Position numbers and translations under genes: made by a program
In this document: piece after piece, positions 26,569 through 41,263 of the stretch
Layout of the letters: each line of letters opens with the position of its first letter
How positions within the stretch are numbered: the first letter of the stretch is position 1
The notes under the pieces: model-generated
The model's database searches: none
The model's input: the letters and a program-made list of their open reading frames with translations, nothing else
What the model was told of the DNA's origin: nothing
DNA from: Thamnaconus septentrionalis
Lineage: Eukaryota > Chordata > Actinopteri > Tetraodontiformes > Monacanthidae
Length of the DNA: 64,000 bases
NCBI GenBank assembly: GCA_009823395.1
Contig: CM020513.1
Location: forward strand, 16,464,001 to 16,528,000
Direction of reading: 5' to 3'

Positions 26569-27629
26569 ACGCCATTTCCACGTCCCTTCATGTGTGTGCA
26601 TCCGCTTTACCTCACTGTCAGGGATACATCTACAGATGGAGGATTTGCTGGTTCATTTGCCCCCTAGCAATTTTAGTGCGCATGCACAGCTGAACGCACT
26701 CAGCAAACAAATTATGAACGTTAACGTGCGTGTCTGTGTGTATGAGTGACAAATGCGTCCCTGTCCACATATTTTTATCGCGTTTGTGTGCCTTTTGTGT
26801 GTTTGGAGGGCGCGATAGACGCGTTTACTTCTGCTCACTGGCAATTCAGTCTTTTCTTTTATCTCTTAGGGTGACTGAACATGAGATGTTGTGGCTGCTT
26901 TAATCTTGTGAAGCATGTTAGAATATTTGAAGGGAAAAAAAAAGTGTGAGAGCAAAGAAGCATGAGTCCAATTAAGGCAGAGAAAGTCCTTAAGCCTAAC
27001 ATCAGGCCTATAATATCATCAGGAAGGGCATTCATTTGTGAGCACAAAGGTGCACAGAGGAGTGTGTGTAGAGGTGAGTGAGTCCAGATAGTGCGTAATG
27101 AATGGGTCGCTCCAGGCAGAACCCGAGGCTTTGAGGATTTGGGATATTGCACTTGTGTCCAGAGAATAAAGTGGAAAGACAGTGAAAAGGTGTGTTTTCA
27201 AGCCCACTGCTGCACTGAATGCAGGAGGTGTGAAGTGCATTTACACTCCGAGAACTTGGCCAACATATGGTTTTCTATTTGTGTACTCGAAACAGTCCAA
27301 ATATTGTGAAACATGTACAATTCCTATCATAAACATATGCCATCTTGGTGTTGTTGTAGCAAACCAGCTAAAATGAGTCTGTGCTAGCAAGCTAAAGTAT
27401 TCCTAGTGATGGCGGTACATTTATTTAAGCAATAATAATTGTGTGTGTTTATAGTTGTCTTTACTAGTAGGAAGAGAACAAGCAAGAAAGAAAAAAAGCA
27501 AAAGCAAAAAAGACGATGAAAATATAAAAAGCTGCATTTAGTCCAAAGCATCAAATGAGCTTAAAACATGTAGTGAACTGAATTTCATGAACGTGTAATG
27601 AAACGCTTGTTTATATCAAGCATTATGTC

Positions 27630-27829
27630 AATAACTATAAATAATCACACTGCCCATAATATGTAAAGATCTTGTTTTTCCTTCTTATTCTATAAATATT
27701 TTATTTTTATTTCTTTTTAATTTATTTTTCCTTCTTTTTTTGTTGCTGTAATTGCAAATTTCCCCAATGTGGGATTAATGAAGGTGTTTATTCTATTCTA
27801 TTCTATTCTATTCTATTCTATTCTATTCT
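27630..27829 (+). mobile_element. LINE 3' tail ending in (TTCTA)n
   Basis: The stretch tttccccaatgtgggattaa followed by tgaaggtgttta and about eight TTCTA units (27791-27829) is a typical teleost L2/Rex-like 3' end. The preceding AT-rich 150 bases resemble 60005-60150, including cttgtttttccttct and ctataaatattttatt, so the two are copies of one family. Left border approximate. Confidence 0.65.
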
Positions 27830-29682
27830 GACCTGAAGCAGCAGGGAAGCTGGTCAAGTCGCTGGTGAAGCTGCCAGTATCTACTGACGGTTCACCCTTC
27901 ATGGAGCGATTAGGCAGTGATCACACTGTGATTTATCCTGGAGAGGCTGAGTAAACCTGCAGTGATGGAATAAAGCACCTGATGCAGGAGGAGCAGCAGT
28001 GACCTCAGACTCTTTGTGTCCTCACTGTTGACTGTCAGCAAAGTGGCCACTTTGCCGTGCCGTCAGACTGCACTCTGCTCTCGCGTGCTGCTGTGTGCCC
28101 TGCAACTCTTCATTTGATTTGCTCACAATGAGACGAGGCTGTTTGCCGAGCAGTGCGCTGGGAAGTTGGTGGCCACACCGAGCCGTCATCTCATATCCAG
28201 CTGCCTCCAGGTGGAAGGAGAGTCAACTGATGTTTGTGGTCTTTCACTGTTGACCCCACTTTGTGTCTCCACCACTGTCCTCCTCGCGTCCCTTTCTGTT
28301 TTCTTGTTTGGCTTTTTCTTTTTAATTTGTCAAACCCTCTCCTCTTCACTTTGAAGGATTACCAAACAAGATACTACAGCCTCTCGCTCACGATATTTAA
28401 TCACTAAATATATTTCCCTGAATGCAGGCTATTTCATTTCTGAAATGGCCAGAACTGAATTTTTTTTTTTTGTATAGGAGCCAAATGCGTACACAAAGAA
28501 GTGTGCCAAGTCGTATCCTTGTTCATAAAACAACTCTTGGTGATATTTGACACAACAGCGTCCGTCAAACGAGAGGAAGAGGTTTTTCCCACGTTAAGGA
28601 CGTTTCCACGGTCGGTGAGAAATCCAGCAGGCGCTCACACCGTGTGCTCCTCTCCCCTCTGTGTGTGTGTGTGTGTGTGCGCTGTGTTATCTTAATCCTG
28701 TCTCTACAACACGGAACAGTCGCTGTGGGTGTGGGATGTCAGACGCTCACGATTCTATTCTTGAGCTTTGTTTTTATTCTCTCGCCTCTGAGCAGCAGCA
28801 GCAGCGCCGCTGCCGCCGCCATGGTTGCAGTGATTCAGCTGCGGTTCTGTTTATTATTAAATGTAACCTTTCTCTAGCGGGATAGTTTGTACAGAACAGG
28901 ACGTCAGGAACAAAAATTCAAGCAGTGTCCTCAAAGACCGCGAAGGCAGACGTCAGCGCTGGATCTTGGTTGGATGGCAGCAACCAGAGACTGTGGTGGA
29001 GGACAGAGTGGGAAAGAGGCTCCAAATGAGTTGCTGTGGGAAAATCATCCCATAACAAAGATCCTCGCTGCTGGCCTCGCCACTCTGAGCAAAATATTTA
29101 CCGTCTCCTTGTAATTGCGAGACATTTGAATTGTGTTTCTCACCACCGCCAGACTCTTCTGTGATTGTTGTGTTGTAGATATTTAGAAGCAGTTATGGCA
29201 GTTTGACCTTCCAGTCGATGAATCCACGCCATGTATTGATAACTAATAATTCTTGCCAAATCTCTTCATTCTTGCTAATTCTCTTCGGACCTTCAGCGCT
29301 TCATTTTTTTTCTCTCCTTCTCTGCTTCACTGCTGTTCCTGCTCTGCATTTTCTATTTGGTTACCAAGATACAACAAGGCCACGAAATTTGTTCACATTC
29401 CCTCAAGTCTGTGGCAGGCTTTTCGTTGTAATTCATAATTCATTTATTAACCGTCAACCCTTGATGAATCACCAGCCGCCAGCAACATCGATGCAAAGCT
29501 TTGTGAGCTGAATCCCTTTGCAAGATTAAAAAAAATAAATGGCCAACTGTTGCATGACCTCAACTCAACAGACAGTTTAGCCAGATCAGTCGCCTGTCTT
29601 CAGACTGAACCTTGCTTACATCCTGGCTTACACCTCTTCTGGCAGCTGCACACCGATATAAAAACCTTCCAATCAGCGTCTA

Positions 29683-29706
29683 CTGCTGCTGCTGCTGCTG
29701 CTGCTG
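29683..29706 (+). repeat. (CTG)8 triplet array
   Basis: Eight uninterrupted CTG units on the magi2 sense strand. Confidence 0.96.
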
Positions 29707-29971
29707 CTACTAGAGATGAGAAGGAACATGAAAGCAGTGCGAGTAAACAAGAGTAAGCAAAAGGTGAAAGAGAATAATATTCTGCTGGAAACACAGCAAG
29801 TGATGGTGGTGTCCGCTGTTCATTCACACTAAAACATTCAGATGAAGCTCCGTCACTTTATTTGTGTTATGAGTGTTATATCCTTTTGATGTGCAGTTTA
29901 GTTTACACCTTATTTTCGCTGATGGTTCAGAGTGCAATAACTATAAAGAGCATGAGGGCTTGCTGAGGTTC

Positions 29972-30026
<55 letters not shown>
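29972..30026 (+). repeat. (TG)n microsatellite
   Basis: Uninterrupted TG array of about 55 bases, about 315 bases upstream of exon 30342. Confidence 0.97.
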
Positions 30027-30030
<4 letters not shown>

Positions 30031-30341
30031 AAGTAAGTTTTGGAGAAAGAAAATTGTGCATTTTTATAGCCAGTTTCCTGGTTATAAGAATCTATGATTA
30101 CAGTTGGTAATAAATTACAGTACGTTAGTTTCCAAAGCAAAACTGTAAATAAAATAGTGTTTGCTCATCATGGACAGAATTATGAACACCGGGTGCCTCT
30201 ATACAAACACGTCTGTTATTGCTCATCTAGTCGCTGTCACATCTGCGGGCCAGACCTTGCGACACCCCCCCGCCTCCCTCCATTCCTTCATCCCTCCTCC
30301 TCCTCCTCCTCCTCTGACTCAGAGTGCCGCTGTGTCCTCAG

Positions 30342-30566
30342 ATAACTTCTACGGCACTCCCAAACCTCCAGCCGAGCCGTCGCCTGCAGCGCCCCCTCTG
30401 AATGTGAGTGAGGCCCTGCTGCCCGGAGCCCGGCCCAGCGCCCAGGGCAAGAGGAAGAGGAACCAGTCCGTCAGCAACATGGAGCAGCGCACCAGCCTGG
30501 AGCCGCCCGAGGAAGAGGAGGAGGAGAGTCCCGTCGTCAACGGCAACGGGGTGGCCATCACTCCAG
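30342..30566 (+). CDS. magi2: magi2 exon: end of GK-like domain, basic segment and acidic linker
   Basis: Acceptor gtcctcag|ataac, donor ctccag|gtacgc. It completes an Asp codon with the previous exon and reads NFYGTPKPPAEPSPAAPP, LNVSEALLPGARPSAQ, GKRKRNQSVSNMEQ, LEPPEEEEEESPVVNGNG and VAITP. FYGTPKPP is the conserved end of the MAGI GK-like domain. The KRKRN cluster and the six-glutamate run are diagnostic for MAGI2. The KRKRN stretch resembles a basic nuclear-import motif, but any such role is speculation. Phases fit on both sides. Confidence 0.97.
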
Positions 30567-32489
<1,923 letters not shown>

Positions 32490-32642
32490 TGAGAGAGATA
32501 CATATATATATTTATTTATTTTTTTTATATATAGCAGCAACACGGTCCCGTGGGTTTAAAGGCCCAGTGTGTGAGATTGATAGTGGCATGAGAGGAGAGA
32601 GGGAGGAAGTGGGGGGTTGGTGAGAAAATGCACCATGTGTTT

Positions 32643-33000
32643 CAGAATCAGAATCAGAATCAGAATCAGCTTTATTGGCCAAATTTGTGCATGCCAAACA
32701 AGGAATTTGACCTGGGTTTTTCTCTGTCCCACTTCTTAGGTTAAAAAAACAAAAACAAACTACAGAATAAGTAAAAGTAAGGGTAAACAAGTAAACAATG
32801 TGCAACCGGAAGTATAAATAACCTGTAAACAGTGTGCAACTCGGTGGAGGAGCAAAATAAGGATCTATATACAAGTCTATGTAGTATATATAATAAAATA
32901 TATATATCGATATATATAGATATGCAAGTATTTGTTAAATGTGCACATATACCTAAAAATACCTAAATATAAAATATATACAAGTCTATCCCACTTCAGT
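32643..33000 (-). mobile_element. Reverse-oriented LINE 3' end with (CAGAAT)n tail
   Basis: Repeats of cagaat (32643-32666) lead into cagctttattggccaaattt and aaggaatttgacctgg, the reverse of a teleost non-LTR retrotransposon 3' end. It is inserted inside the MITE spanning 32560-33319. The right border is approximate because the sequence fades into AT-rich DNA. Confidence 0.7.
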
Positions 33001-33263
33001 GGCATAAAGTCCCTGAAAATAAACAGCTGCTTTTTTCACTTGCTAATAATAAGCATTTATGTTTACAAGAAGAGCCGGCCCACTTGGAGGGAGGCGGTCT
33101 GATTGTGCCAACACGCATCTATTGCCGCCCAGAATGTGGATCAGCTCGGGGGTTTGATTTTTACTCTGACATGGCAGCAGCTCGCAGTGAGCCGGGAGAT
33201 CAGCTGGGATCCAGGAAGCAGCGGAAACATCAGCACTGTTTGCTCTTCAGTTTCTTACCACGA

Positions 33264-33264
<1 letters not shown>

Positions 33265-33297
<33 letters not shown>
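33265..33297 (+). repeat. (CTG)11 triplet array
   Basis: Eleven uninterrupted CTG units, inside the MITE and close to its right end. Confidence 0.97.
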
Positions 33298-33299
<2 letters not shown>

Positions 33300-33732
33300 A
33301 AATGTGACGCACTGGGCCTTTAAATTATGCAAGGAGGACACAATGCTTTTTTTTTTTTTTTTTTTTTTTTAAAACTAAACATATGCAATGTGTATTGTTG
33401 TGTAATGTATGTCAGATATAACCAAACACACTTCCTAAGTGGTCCTGCTTTAAAAATCAGTATGAGAGTATGAGAGGTTATGTAAACTTTGTGCTGAATA
33501 ATTAATGGAACTTAATGCAGCTAAGTGCTGCAACACACACACACACACACTCACACATACAGTATGTGTCTGTGCTTGTGTGTGTGTGTGTGTTTGTGTG
33601 CGTCTGTATATGTGTGTATGTGTGTCTATATATTATATGATTATATCTGTACTTTTAATTATTTTTACAGTACAATATTGTGTGTTGTGTGTGTCAGAGT
33701 GCATACATATATACAGATGATATGTATATATA

Positions 33733-33771
<39 letters not shown>

Positions 33772-33886
33772 ATACACACACAAACAATGCAAACACTGGC
33801 CCTCTCCCCGACTAATTTATGGCAATTGAAGGCTTACAAGCACATTAATGGCCCGGGGTTGGAAGTTCCACCTGTCTGTCTGCGAG

Positions 33887-33918
<32 letters not shown>

Positions 33919-33992
33919 GGTCGATTGCAGACTCGTCACTCCCTTGCAGCTTCTTCCTCTGCTGACTCTCCTCGGTCTTTGCTCCTCTTCAG

Positions 33993-34072
33993 TCACAACA
34001 CCAAGACCACATCGTGGCTGGATCCTCGGCTCGCCAAGAAAGCCAAACCCCCTGAAGAGTGCCGAGAGGACG
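33993..34072 (+). CDS. magi2: magi2 exon: second half of WW1
   Basis: Acceptor ctcttcag|tcaca, donor gacg|gtgagt. It completes the Asp codon and reads [20 protein letters not shown] then EECRED. The TTSWLDP motif carries the second conserved WW tryptophan and the closing proline, so WW1 is complete across two exons. It leaves with one base of the next codon. Confidence 0.97.
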
Positions 34073-35313
34073 GTGAGTCTCTTTGCTCCGTTGTCTTCCC
34101 TGCTCTTGGTCTCGTGGTGGTTTCCGCTCACCCTGGTTTGTGGGAGCGTGTCCTTCCCTGCTGTCGGTGAACCTGATTCCTGCTTTGCATGAAATCCCTC
34201 AGCCCGCTGCTGCCTGGTTCGCTGTTTCTGCTGGTTCTGAAGGAGGTTCTGACTTGCAAATGAGGGTTTTGAAGTCCAGGCTGCGTGAATTTGATATGTA
34301 AATCTAAAAAAAAAAGAAAAGAAAAATCAATGTTTGGTTTATTGTGGGAGCTATCTGGTTTATTTTAAAGTGATGGGGTTTGTGTTGTCATTTTATATAC
34401 TGGTTGTTTTTGGCGGCTTCTTGACAAAACATTTAATCTGCATTGACTTTGTTTTATTAGGAATAAAACATGTCTGATCTTATTTATGGCAGCACAGTTT
34501 TCATTAAAAAATACTTTTCAGAGGACATGTTGCCTTTCTCTGATTGTAAGTGCTTTAAAAAGAAGAGCCAAATCCACAGCGCCAGAGTTGAATCTTTCTG
34601 TTTTCCACTTGGTGTGAAGAGTTCCATGCAAACGCAGACTGCATGCAATTTGGCCCACTTAGGATGCTAATCTTTGGAAAGAGTCACGATTATGAGGTGT
34701 TATTTTAAGAAAATGCTAATTCATTTTCTCTGTGCAGGACCATTTTCCTGCTATGAATGAATTCATCATTTTTTGGCCTTAGTTTATTGTCCTAACCATT
34801 GAGGTGGTGTTGAGAAAAGCTGCCAAATTGGGGTGCAGTAAGTCCATCAAAAAGTAAAAAGATGAGGAGACAGCGTTTGTGGAGATAAGCCAAATAATTC
34901 CTGTTATTTTCAGACTTGTTCAGCCCATGTGTGTGTGTGTGTGTGTGCGTGCGCCTGTATGAATCATTCATGTGTTTAAAATAGTTTTGTGAAACAGCAG
35001 TGGTCTGCGGGACTCAGCTGCTGTATACAGTAACAGTAGCTGCTGGATGTTTTATGTTATTTTGAGGGAATTCAGTCAAAATGTGTCTGCACTTGCACCA
35101 AATTTGCATCAGATGCATCTCTAATAGCTTATTATAATCAAACCGTGTCCATTGTCTGGCTAAAATCCCAAGTTGTTTCAGTGTATTTGCTGAGGCTGGA
35201 AACTCCTGCTTCCTCTGAATATTCACTTGCAAACTGAAGCACAACAGTGAGATTATTTATTCATCGGGTGTCTGACGTGAGCGGCGTTTTCTACTCGCTT
35301 GGGAACCACGCCA

Positions 35314-35324
35314 CATCCATCCAT

Positions 35325-35360
<36 letters not shown>

Positions 35361-35378
35361 CCGTCCATCCATCCGTCC
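35314..35378 (+). repeat. (CATC)n tetranucleotide array
   Basis: ATCC/CATC units with a few CGTC variants, about 65 bases. It may derive from a SINE tail, but no SINE body is attached. Confidence 0.93.
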
Positions 35379-35452
35379 GTCTGGTTTGGCTGAGATGAAG
35401 GCGAGCTGGTTGGTTTCCTGCCGCAGCGTGAGGAGTGAGACGGATGGTGATA

Positions 35453-35453
<1 letters not shown>

Positions 35454-35492
<39 letters not shown>
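35454..35492 (+). repeat. (CTG)13 triplet array
   Basis: Thirteen uninterrupted CTG units, the longest CTG run in the window. Confidence 0.97.
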
Positions 35493-35495
<3 letters not shown>

Positions 35496-37889
35496 AGCTG
35501 TCGGGTTACACAGCGGTTCCCAGGAACAAGATGAGAATCAATCTCTTCTCTACCCCCCGACCCCCCCTCCCCACCTGCATTCCGTCACCTCACGTCTCAG
35601 CTCTCGTCTCGTCTCTCTTCCCTCTGCAATTTTTTCCTGCCCTCCGCTGGCTGTTTGTGCGCTACCTTGGCTCCCCGTCCCTCCCTCTGCCTTCCTCTGT
35701 CGGCTAGAGGGCCCAACTGTGACAGGAATTCTAATTACAGCGCTCAGCTCTGCACAAACTCTCCCTCCCCACTTGACTGTGGCTCTGAGATCACATCAGG
35801 GTTTTTTTCCCTTCACGCAACAACCTGCCATTGTTGCTGTCTCTGTGGGTTCACGCCGCCTTTTAGGGTCCTGACTTTTTCCAAACACTTTCTTCTTCTT
35901 CTAATCCATCTTGCAGACAAGTTTAAATGTCACTTATCCCAAAAATATATTAAAAAACTGTCATGGTATAATATCCTGTCCCTTGCTGTTCAGGCACTCA
36001 GTTTCACTCAGTTGCATCTACTTGAATGTAATAAAGCTCAGTAGTTGTTAATGCTTCTACATTAGAAGAGGCTGTCCATCCTTCCTGTTTGGAGTCGGAT
36101 TGGTCCAAAACTAAAAACTTGTGTAGCATGTTTAGCCGTATGAAAGCAGTCTTTCAAAACAGGCTTTCAAAATGTTTGTTCGGCTGCCGCTACCTTTCAA
36201 TAATCAGTGGTTAAACGTCATTAATGTGAATAGCTTAGCTGGCAGAGTGCCTCAAACTGAAGGCACTTTAGTTTAAAGAAGCTGGATGACACATCAGCTT
36301 CCCCTCCTACCATCAGGGCCTTGGAGTCGATGCCTTCCTCAAACAGCTCATGTAAAAGGCAGGAAATGTTCTTTTTCTGTAGAAAAGACTCAGCGTCGGC
36401 ATGCGCCATGGATTGATGTAAAGCATTGTTACCCTGTTGTAACAAGGCCATCTGAGTGTTTACGCATCCAACGTCTTTCTTTGTCAAGTTGTGGAGATGG
36501 AACTAAAAGAAATTGTTAGATGATTCAAAACAAGGATTCGTGGTACCTTCCACGTTTTGCAAGGAGGCAGAAGCAAGACAGGAACAAACACCTAAATGCT
36601 GGTGTTGTCACTTCTCCATGAGAGATAGATGCGAGTTATATGTCACCGCCCTTGGCGACATCACAAAAGGCTGATTTTCCAAACCATCTGTTTAGCACAA
36701 ACTTTCTGAGCATTGTCCCACGTTGGTCAAAATTTGCATAAAACCTTGAAACAAATAAAATCTTCAACATGAATAAGAAGAATGCAGCAAAATGATTGCA
36801 GTTCCCCCACGAGCCTGAGTGCAGAGGAAGCGGCTAGAAAAGATGGATTTTATTTTCTTTATTTTATTGATTTTTTTATGTGATTGACTTTGAATGGAAT
36901 CCATTTTGTGCGTCTTTGCAGGAGTGAGGTTGTTGGTGGCTAAAGTAATGGACATTGTAAGTGGTTGTTTTTTCGTATTTTTGCAATAAAAAAGAAGAAA
37001 TCACGCATGCACTCTGCACCATCACCACAGTTGAGAGAAACTGTTTCCAGCATCCAGCCTGCTGGTTCTTTTCTATTCCCCTGTGTGCTGCAGCCATATA
37101 CACTATATGATCCATGGTGCGCATACTTTCTGCGCTGTATCGTCAGGCTTTGTTTATAAGACGCCCTCTCACCTTAACCAAGTGTCGGATTTCAGCCATG
37201 AAATATGTATGAAAGTAAATCCGTCCAATTCTGCACGGAGTGAGAGTAAACAAATGTGGGGAGGGAACAGCAGGTGGAGGTGGTGCTGCTTCTAACTGCC
37301 CCATCTGCCTGAAGGAGTTCCCAGAGTCTCTCTGCCTCCGGCTGGAAGCAGACAGACATTTAGACACACTTTCATCAGCGTTGCATCCTCCCTCCTGTGA
37401 TGGCCTCACTCCTCTCCGTGGCCATTTTGTGCGCTCCTTCGCTATTCCCTTTCCGTGCCGCTCCCACGCTGCTTCCTGGCTGAAATTGACGAGAAGTTTT
37501 TTTGTTTGCGTGCTGTTGTGTTGTTCTGAGTGAATGTGCAACTTTCTGCGTGCGTTGTGTTGAATCTATATGCCGAGGCTGACTCGCACGGGTTCAAAGG
37601 CTCGCCGCCGCACATCGGGCTGCCGCGCATTATTTTTGTCAGACGAGGATCTTGTTAGGTAACCCGGGCCGCTGTCTCCGCCTCGTGTTGCTTACAGAAT
37701 GGAAGAACAAAGTGGGACAAGTTTCATGGCGAGTGTTGCTCTCAGTTTGGTCTCAACACCGAACCCCACGGATAGTGCTTGTGTTACGCACTGTAAGGTC
37801 TGTGCTGAATACGCATAGGACTATGACATACAGTGACATAGGTTGTTGAATATTGGATTGATTTCACTTGTAAACGTTGCAAAAATATA

Positions 37890-38085
37890 CCAGGGTCCTT
37901 GTAATAATCTTTAATTCATAAGATGCTGAATAACATTATTATGTGTTTTCAAGTCTAGATAAGTGTTAATGCCTGCATTATATATAGTTTATATCAGATA
38001 ACTAATATAATAATCTCGATAAGCATCTTATAGGGAACGTATTACCTATTAACTAATGCTTATTGCGAGGACCTTAATTTATAGC
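37890..38085. mobile_element. Probable MITE with imperfect inverted ends
   Basis: agggtccttgtaataatc near 37891 and gcttattgcgaggacctt near 38062 are imperfect inverted repeats about 190 bp apart, with AT-rich, non-coding interior. Borders and target duplication are not resolved. Confidence 0.5.
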
Positions 38086-39469
38086 ATTAGCAAAAAAGTT
38101 TTTGATTAAGCGTCAAAAAAAAGGATGAAATAGAAAAATAGATACTTAAAAAATAGAATGAAAATGTGGTCAGCCTCAAGTAGAGAACAAGCTTCTTTTT
38201 AGTAGCAGTCATTATTGCGCAAATGTTGTTCCCGAACAGCCTGAAAATGTCATGAATAGTTGCGAGTTTCATACAAATGGAAAGAAAAATTCAAGGTATT
38301 TCTTTCTGAAAAGCTTTCAGTTTGAGTTCACCATGAATGTCTTCACTTCTTTGAGTCCGATGAGTTCACTGGATCTTTTCTTATCTGCCTGTTGGCCAGG
38401 GAGGAAGGGTGAGTCATCTAATGCAGAGGAATCACAATTAGGCTTCATGTCAACACAGACACCAGTGCAGAAACACATAATCATGCACACAAACATCCAC
38501 ACGCAGACAGGCCATCCCAGTGTCTGGACTATTCACAGGCTCGTGATGAGATGCCCGATTTAGCCAACGACCATTCAGTTATTCACGCATACAGTCGAGC
38601 CGCCTCGCAAACACGCTGCGCAGACACACAGGCCCAAGAATGCATGAAATCACAAGCACCCTCTTGTTTGCGGTGCATTTCATCGGTGGGAAATGGAGAC
38701 AACAGAGAGCTCTCAGCTCAGGCCAGAGAAAAAAAAAATACTTCCACTGGTGGTTTCCATGGAAACTGTCCCCCTTTTCGCATTAAGGGGAGGGCAGGCA
38801 ACTAGTGGATGAGTTACACAGACATTGGAGGTTGCTCACGAGTGGGGCAGGAGGGAATTTGAGGCGCTTTAAGTCTGAATCCATCAGAGTTGTCTGCCTC
38901 AGCGGCCAGGAAGGCAGCCGGAGCCACAATTTGCTGCATGCACCACCCTTCACCTTGAGCTGCACCGTCAGCATCCTCGGCAGCGAGGACATAAGCTCCC
39001 GCAAACAAAATTTTGTTTCCAAAAATGACTCAAAGACAATCCAAACAAACTCTACTGTTAGTTCATAATCACGTTGCGGCAGGAGTGGATTGTGCCAGCG
39101 TCAGCTGTGTGACCGACTCCAAATCCTGTGAAAGATACCACATAGTATATAGTATCACATAGTGTAGTATCCCGCAGTTCAACAGTAACCTAAATCAACA
39201 CCATACATCACACTACAAAACATCCATTCACAGCAGCAGTGGACTCAATCTCTGAAGTGTAAAAGTGTCACTTTCTGCTCTGCTTTTTAAACCATTTCGA
39301 CCAGCAGACTGTTGTCTCAGTCCACACGAGACCAAAGTATTCAGTTCACCATGTGAGATAGACAAAGAACATCCACACAAGCTTAGAATGGACCCTTTCT
39401 ACTCCTTCACTCAGCATAGGAGGCCCACAGGGTTGTGTGCTTTGCCCTTTCCTCTTCTCCCTCCACACA

Positions 39470-39688
39470 TGAGAAAAGTCCCAGTCAAATCCCCAAGGAT
39501 GCAAAATGTGTCCTCTGCATTTGACCCATCATTGGGTCTAACCACCGGAGTCCAACTTCAAATACTGAGTGCCAAGCAGGGAGGCAATGGGTACCATCTT
39601 GGCAGTCTTTGGTATGACCCGGCCAGGGATCGAACCCACAACCTTCCAGTCTCAGGGTGGACACTCTACCACTAGACCACTGAGTTGG
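39470..39688 (-). mobile_element. tRNA-derived SINE, reverse orientation, different family from the 4070 SINE
   Basis: On the minus strand the head carries an A box tggtctagtgg (plus-strand 39669-39679) and a B box gttcgatcc (39627-39635) at tRNA-like spacing, followed by a body with gccgggtcataccaaagac. The body differs from the SINE at 4070. No clear target duplication was found, so both ends are approximate. Confidence 0.8.
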
Positions 39689-39879
39689 ATGATTTTATAC
39701 ATCTTAGATCTTTAAGCACTCATAGAAGTTTTCCTACAGAAAGGAAGTACAGCCACTTAACGTCAACATAAGTCATGATGATGAGGTAGACAGAGTCCTT
39801 AGGTTCAGGATTCTGGTTAGCAGCCGCCCTCATCTCTTACACAGATCGATCAACTCAACCCTCACGATTTCAAAAGAAG

Positions 39880-40200
39880 TTCATGTATAAGTTTATTTTC
39901 TCAGAACTCCCAGGAAGGTCAGTCTCCCACAACAGCTTGTATCCACAGGATGCTTGTGTGGTACAGCAACAGCTCAGCAGCTGGCAACAAGGCTCAGTGG
40001 AGAGTCATCAAGATTGCACAAAAGATCAGAAGCAGTCAGCTGCCCACCCTGGAAGAAGCCTACAGCTCCTGTTGCCTACGTTCAGCAGCCAACATCTTGA
40101 CCAAGTCATATCAGTACTCACAACAACAGTTTGAACTCCTCCACTCCACCCCAGAAGATGATGCATATCTGCTGAAACACAAAGGGCAAGGCTGAGCAGC
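39880..40200 (+). pseudogene. Decayed LINE reverse transcriptase C-terminal fragment
   Basis: The frame 39950-40195 reads MLVWYSNSSAAGNKAQWRVI, KIAQKIRSSQLPTLEEAYSS and CCLRSAANILTKSYQYSQQQ. This fits the C-terminal region found after the polymerase domain of many fish non-LTR retrotransposon proteins (WYGN..., RVV..AQ.I.G..LPSL, CxRxA..I). No polymerase motif or 5' part is present, so it is a short dead fragment. It is on the same strand as magi2. Confidence 0.65.
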
Positions 40201-41263
40201 AACTTTTATCCACTGCACCACTGTGTCTCCCCAAAAAATGTATGTTTATTAATAATATTTTAGATTACATTTTTAATGACTGTAGTGCAAATGTCATCAT
40301 TTTACTGTTCAGATTCCTTTTTAATTTTCTGAAGATCTACTCTGGCCATCAGTCATATCAGAGCAGTCTTATCTTACCCACCTATTGACAAATCATGAAT
40401 ATTCAGAATAAACATATTTACAAGACATGATGCTAAATGTAGACGAGTGAAGAAGTCGAACCAGAATACAGCTTTTAAAATGCTGTTCCCAAGACAGAGT
40501 GGTTATCTCCAGTATGTTGTCCGAGTGGGAGGGCAGCCGCTTGAGCTGATGGACCGTTACTGTATGTGAGTGCGTGGGTGTATATTGTTGAATGCAATCC
40601 CAGTCTGACGGTAGCTGAAGCTATGGAAGAAAAAAAAAAATCCCACATTGTTACTTTTGGCCGTAGTAAATGATATGTGTGCATGTTGAACCACCAGGGA
40701 GGGGTTTGACGTTGCTCATTATAATGCGCTATACTGTGGATTGTGTAAGTTGTGATGGGTAGAGGAAGAGGTCACGGAGCACGGGAGTTTTAGCAGAGCG
40801 TGACCCACTTCCTCAGGATGGAGGAGGGAGAGAGAGGAGCTAAATGGGCAGAGAGATGGATGGAGGGAAACAGTAACGAGAGGAAGGAGGAGGAGTGGGC
40901 GGGGGCGGGGGGGGGCTGGCAACGCTGTAACACGTCCAGAAAGAAGCAAAAAAATCTGAAAAAATCAGCCAGTGGCTCAGTGAAATGAAAGCAAGTAGAC
41001 AGTCGTTCGTGGTGAAAGTGTTGAGGAACGTGTGCTGCGGACCAAAGCAGAAGATGGAGAAGCAGGATGAGACGTGTCTCACTGGCCTGCTTCAGCTCCG
41101 AGTCGGCGCTGCGGCCGCCAGAGCTGCCGTCTCTCTGTGAAAGCGGCTCTCTGGGAGAGCTGAGATACACATCATCTCCTTCCTCAGTGCCCCCGCGTCT
41201 CCGTCCCTGCTCGATGCATAAAACTGACTTCATTTCCCCCGACTGTTTTCTCCTCCCTGGCAG

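Larger units (their letters stand above)
32560..33319. mobile_element. TTAA-flanked MITE containing a nested LINE tail and a CTG array
   Basis: The ends aggcccagtgtgt... (from 32560) and ...acgcactgggcct (to 33319) are inverted repeats with one mismatch in 13. The target TTAA is intact on both sides (32556-32559, 33320-33323), a piggyBac-like signature. The interior carries a minus-strand LINE tail from 32643 and (CTG)11 at 33265-33297. Ends resemble the MITE at 24746-25009. Confidence 0.85.
34073..41263. other. magi2: magi2 intron (7.2 kb)
   Basis: Non-coding. It holds a CATC tetranucleotide array (35314-35378), (CTG)13 (35454-35492), a dispersed-repeat copy near 36600-36720, a probable MITE (37890-38085), a minus-strand tRNA-derived SINE (about 39470-39688) and a decayed LINE reverse transcriptase fragment (about 39880-40200). 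No further exon found. Confidence 0.85.

Noticed and set aside
35314..35378. Possible CRISPR-like or satellite array
   Set aside because: It is a simple CATC tetranucleotide microsatellite without spacers.
37240..37533. 97-residue open frame with CPICLKEFPESLCL
   Set aside because: The CPICL start suggests a RING or zinc finger, but the rest of the metal-binding pattern is missing and there are no matching splice sites.
39265..39675. 136-residue open frame
   Set aside because: Its C-terminal half is the reverse SINE body and head; the rest has no recognisable domain.
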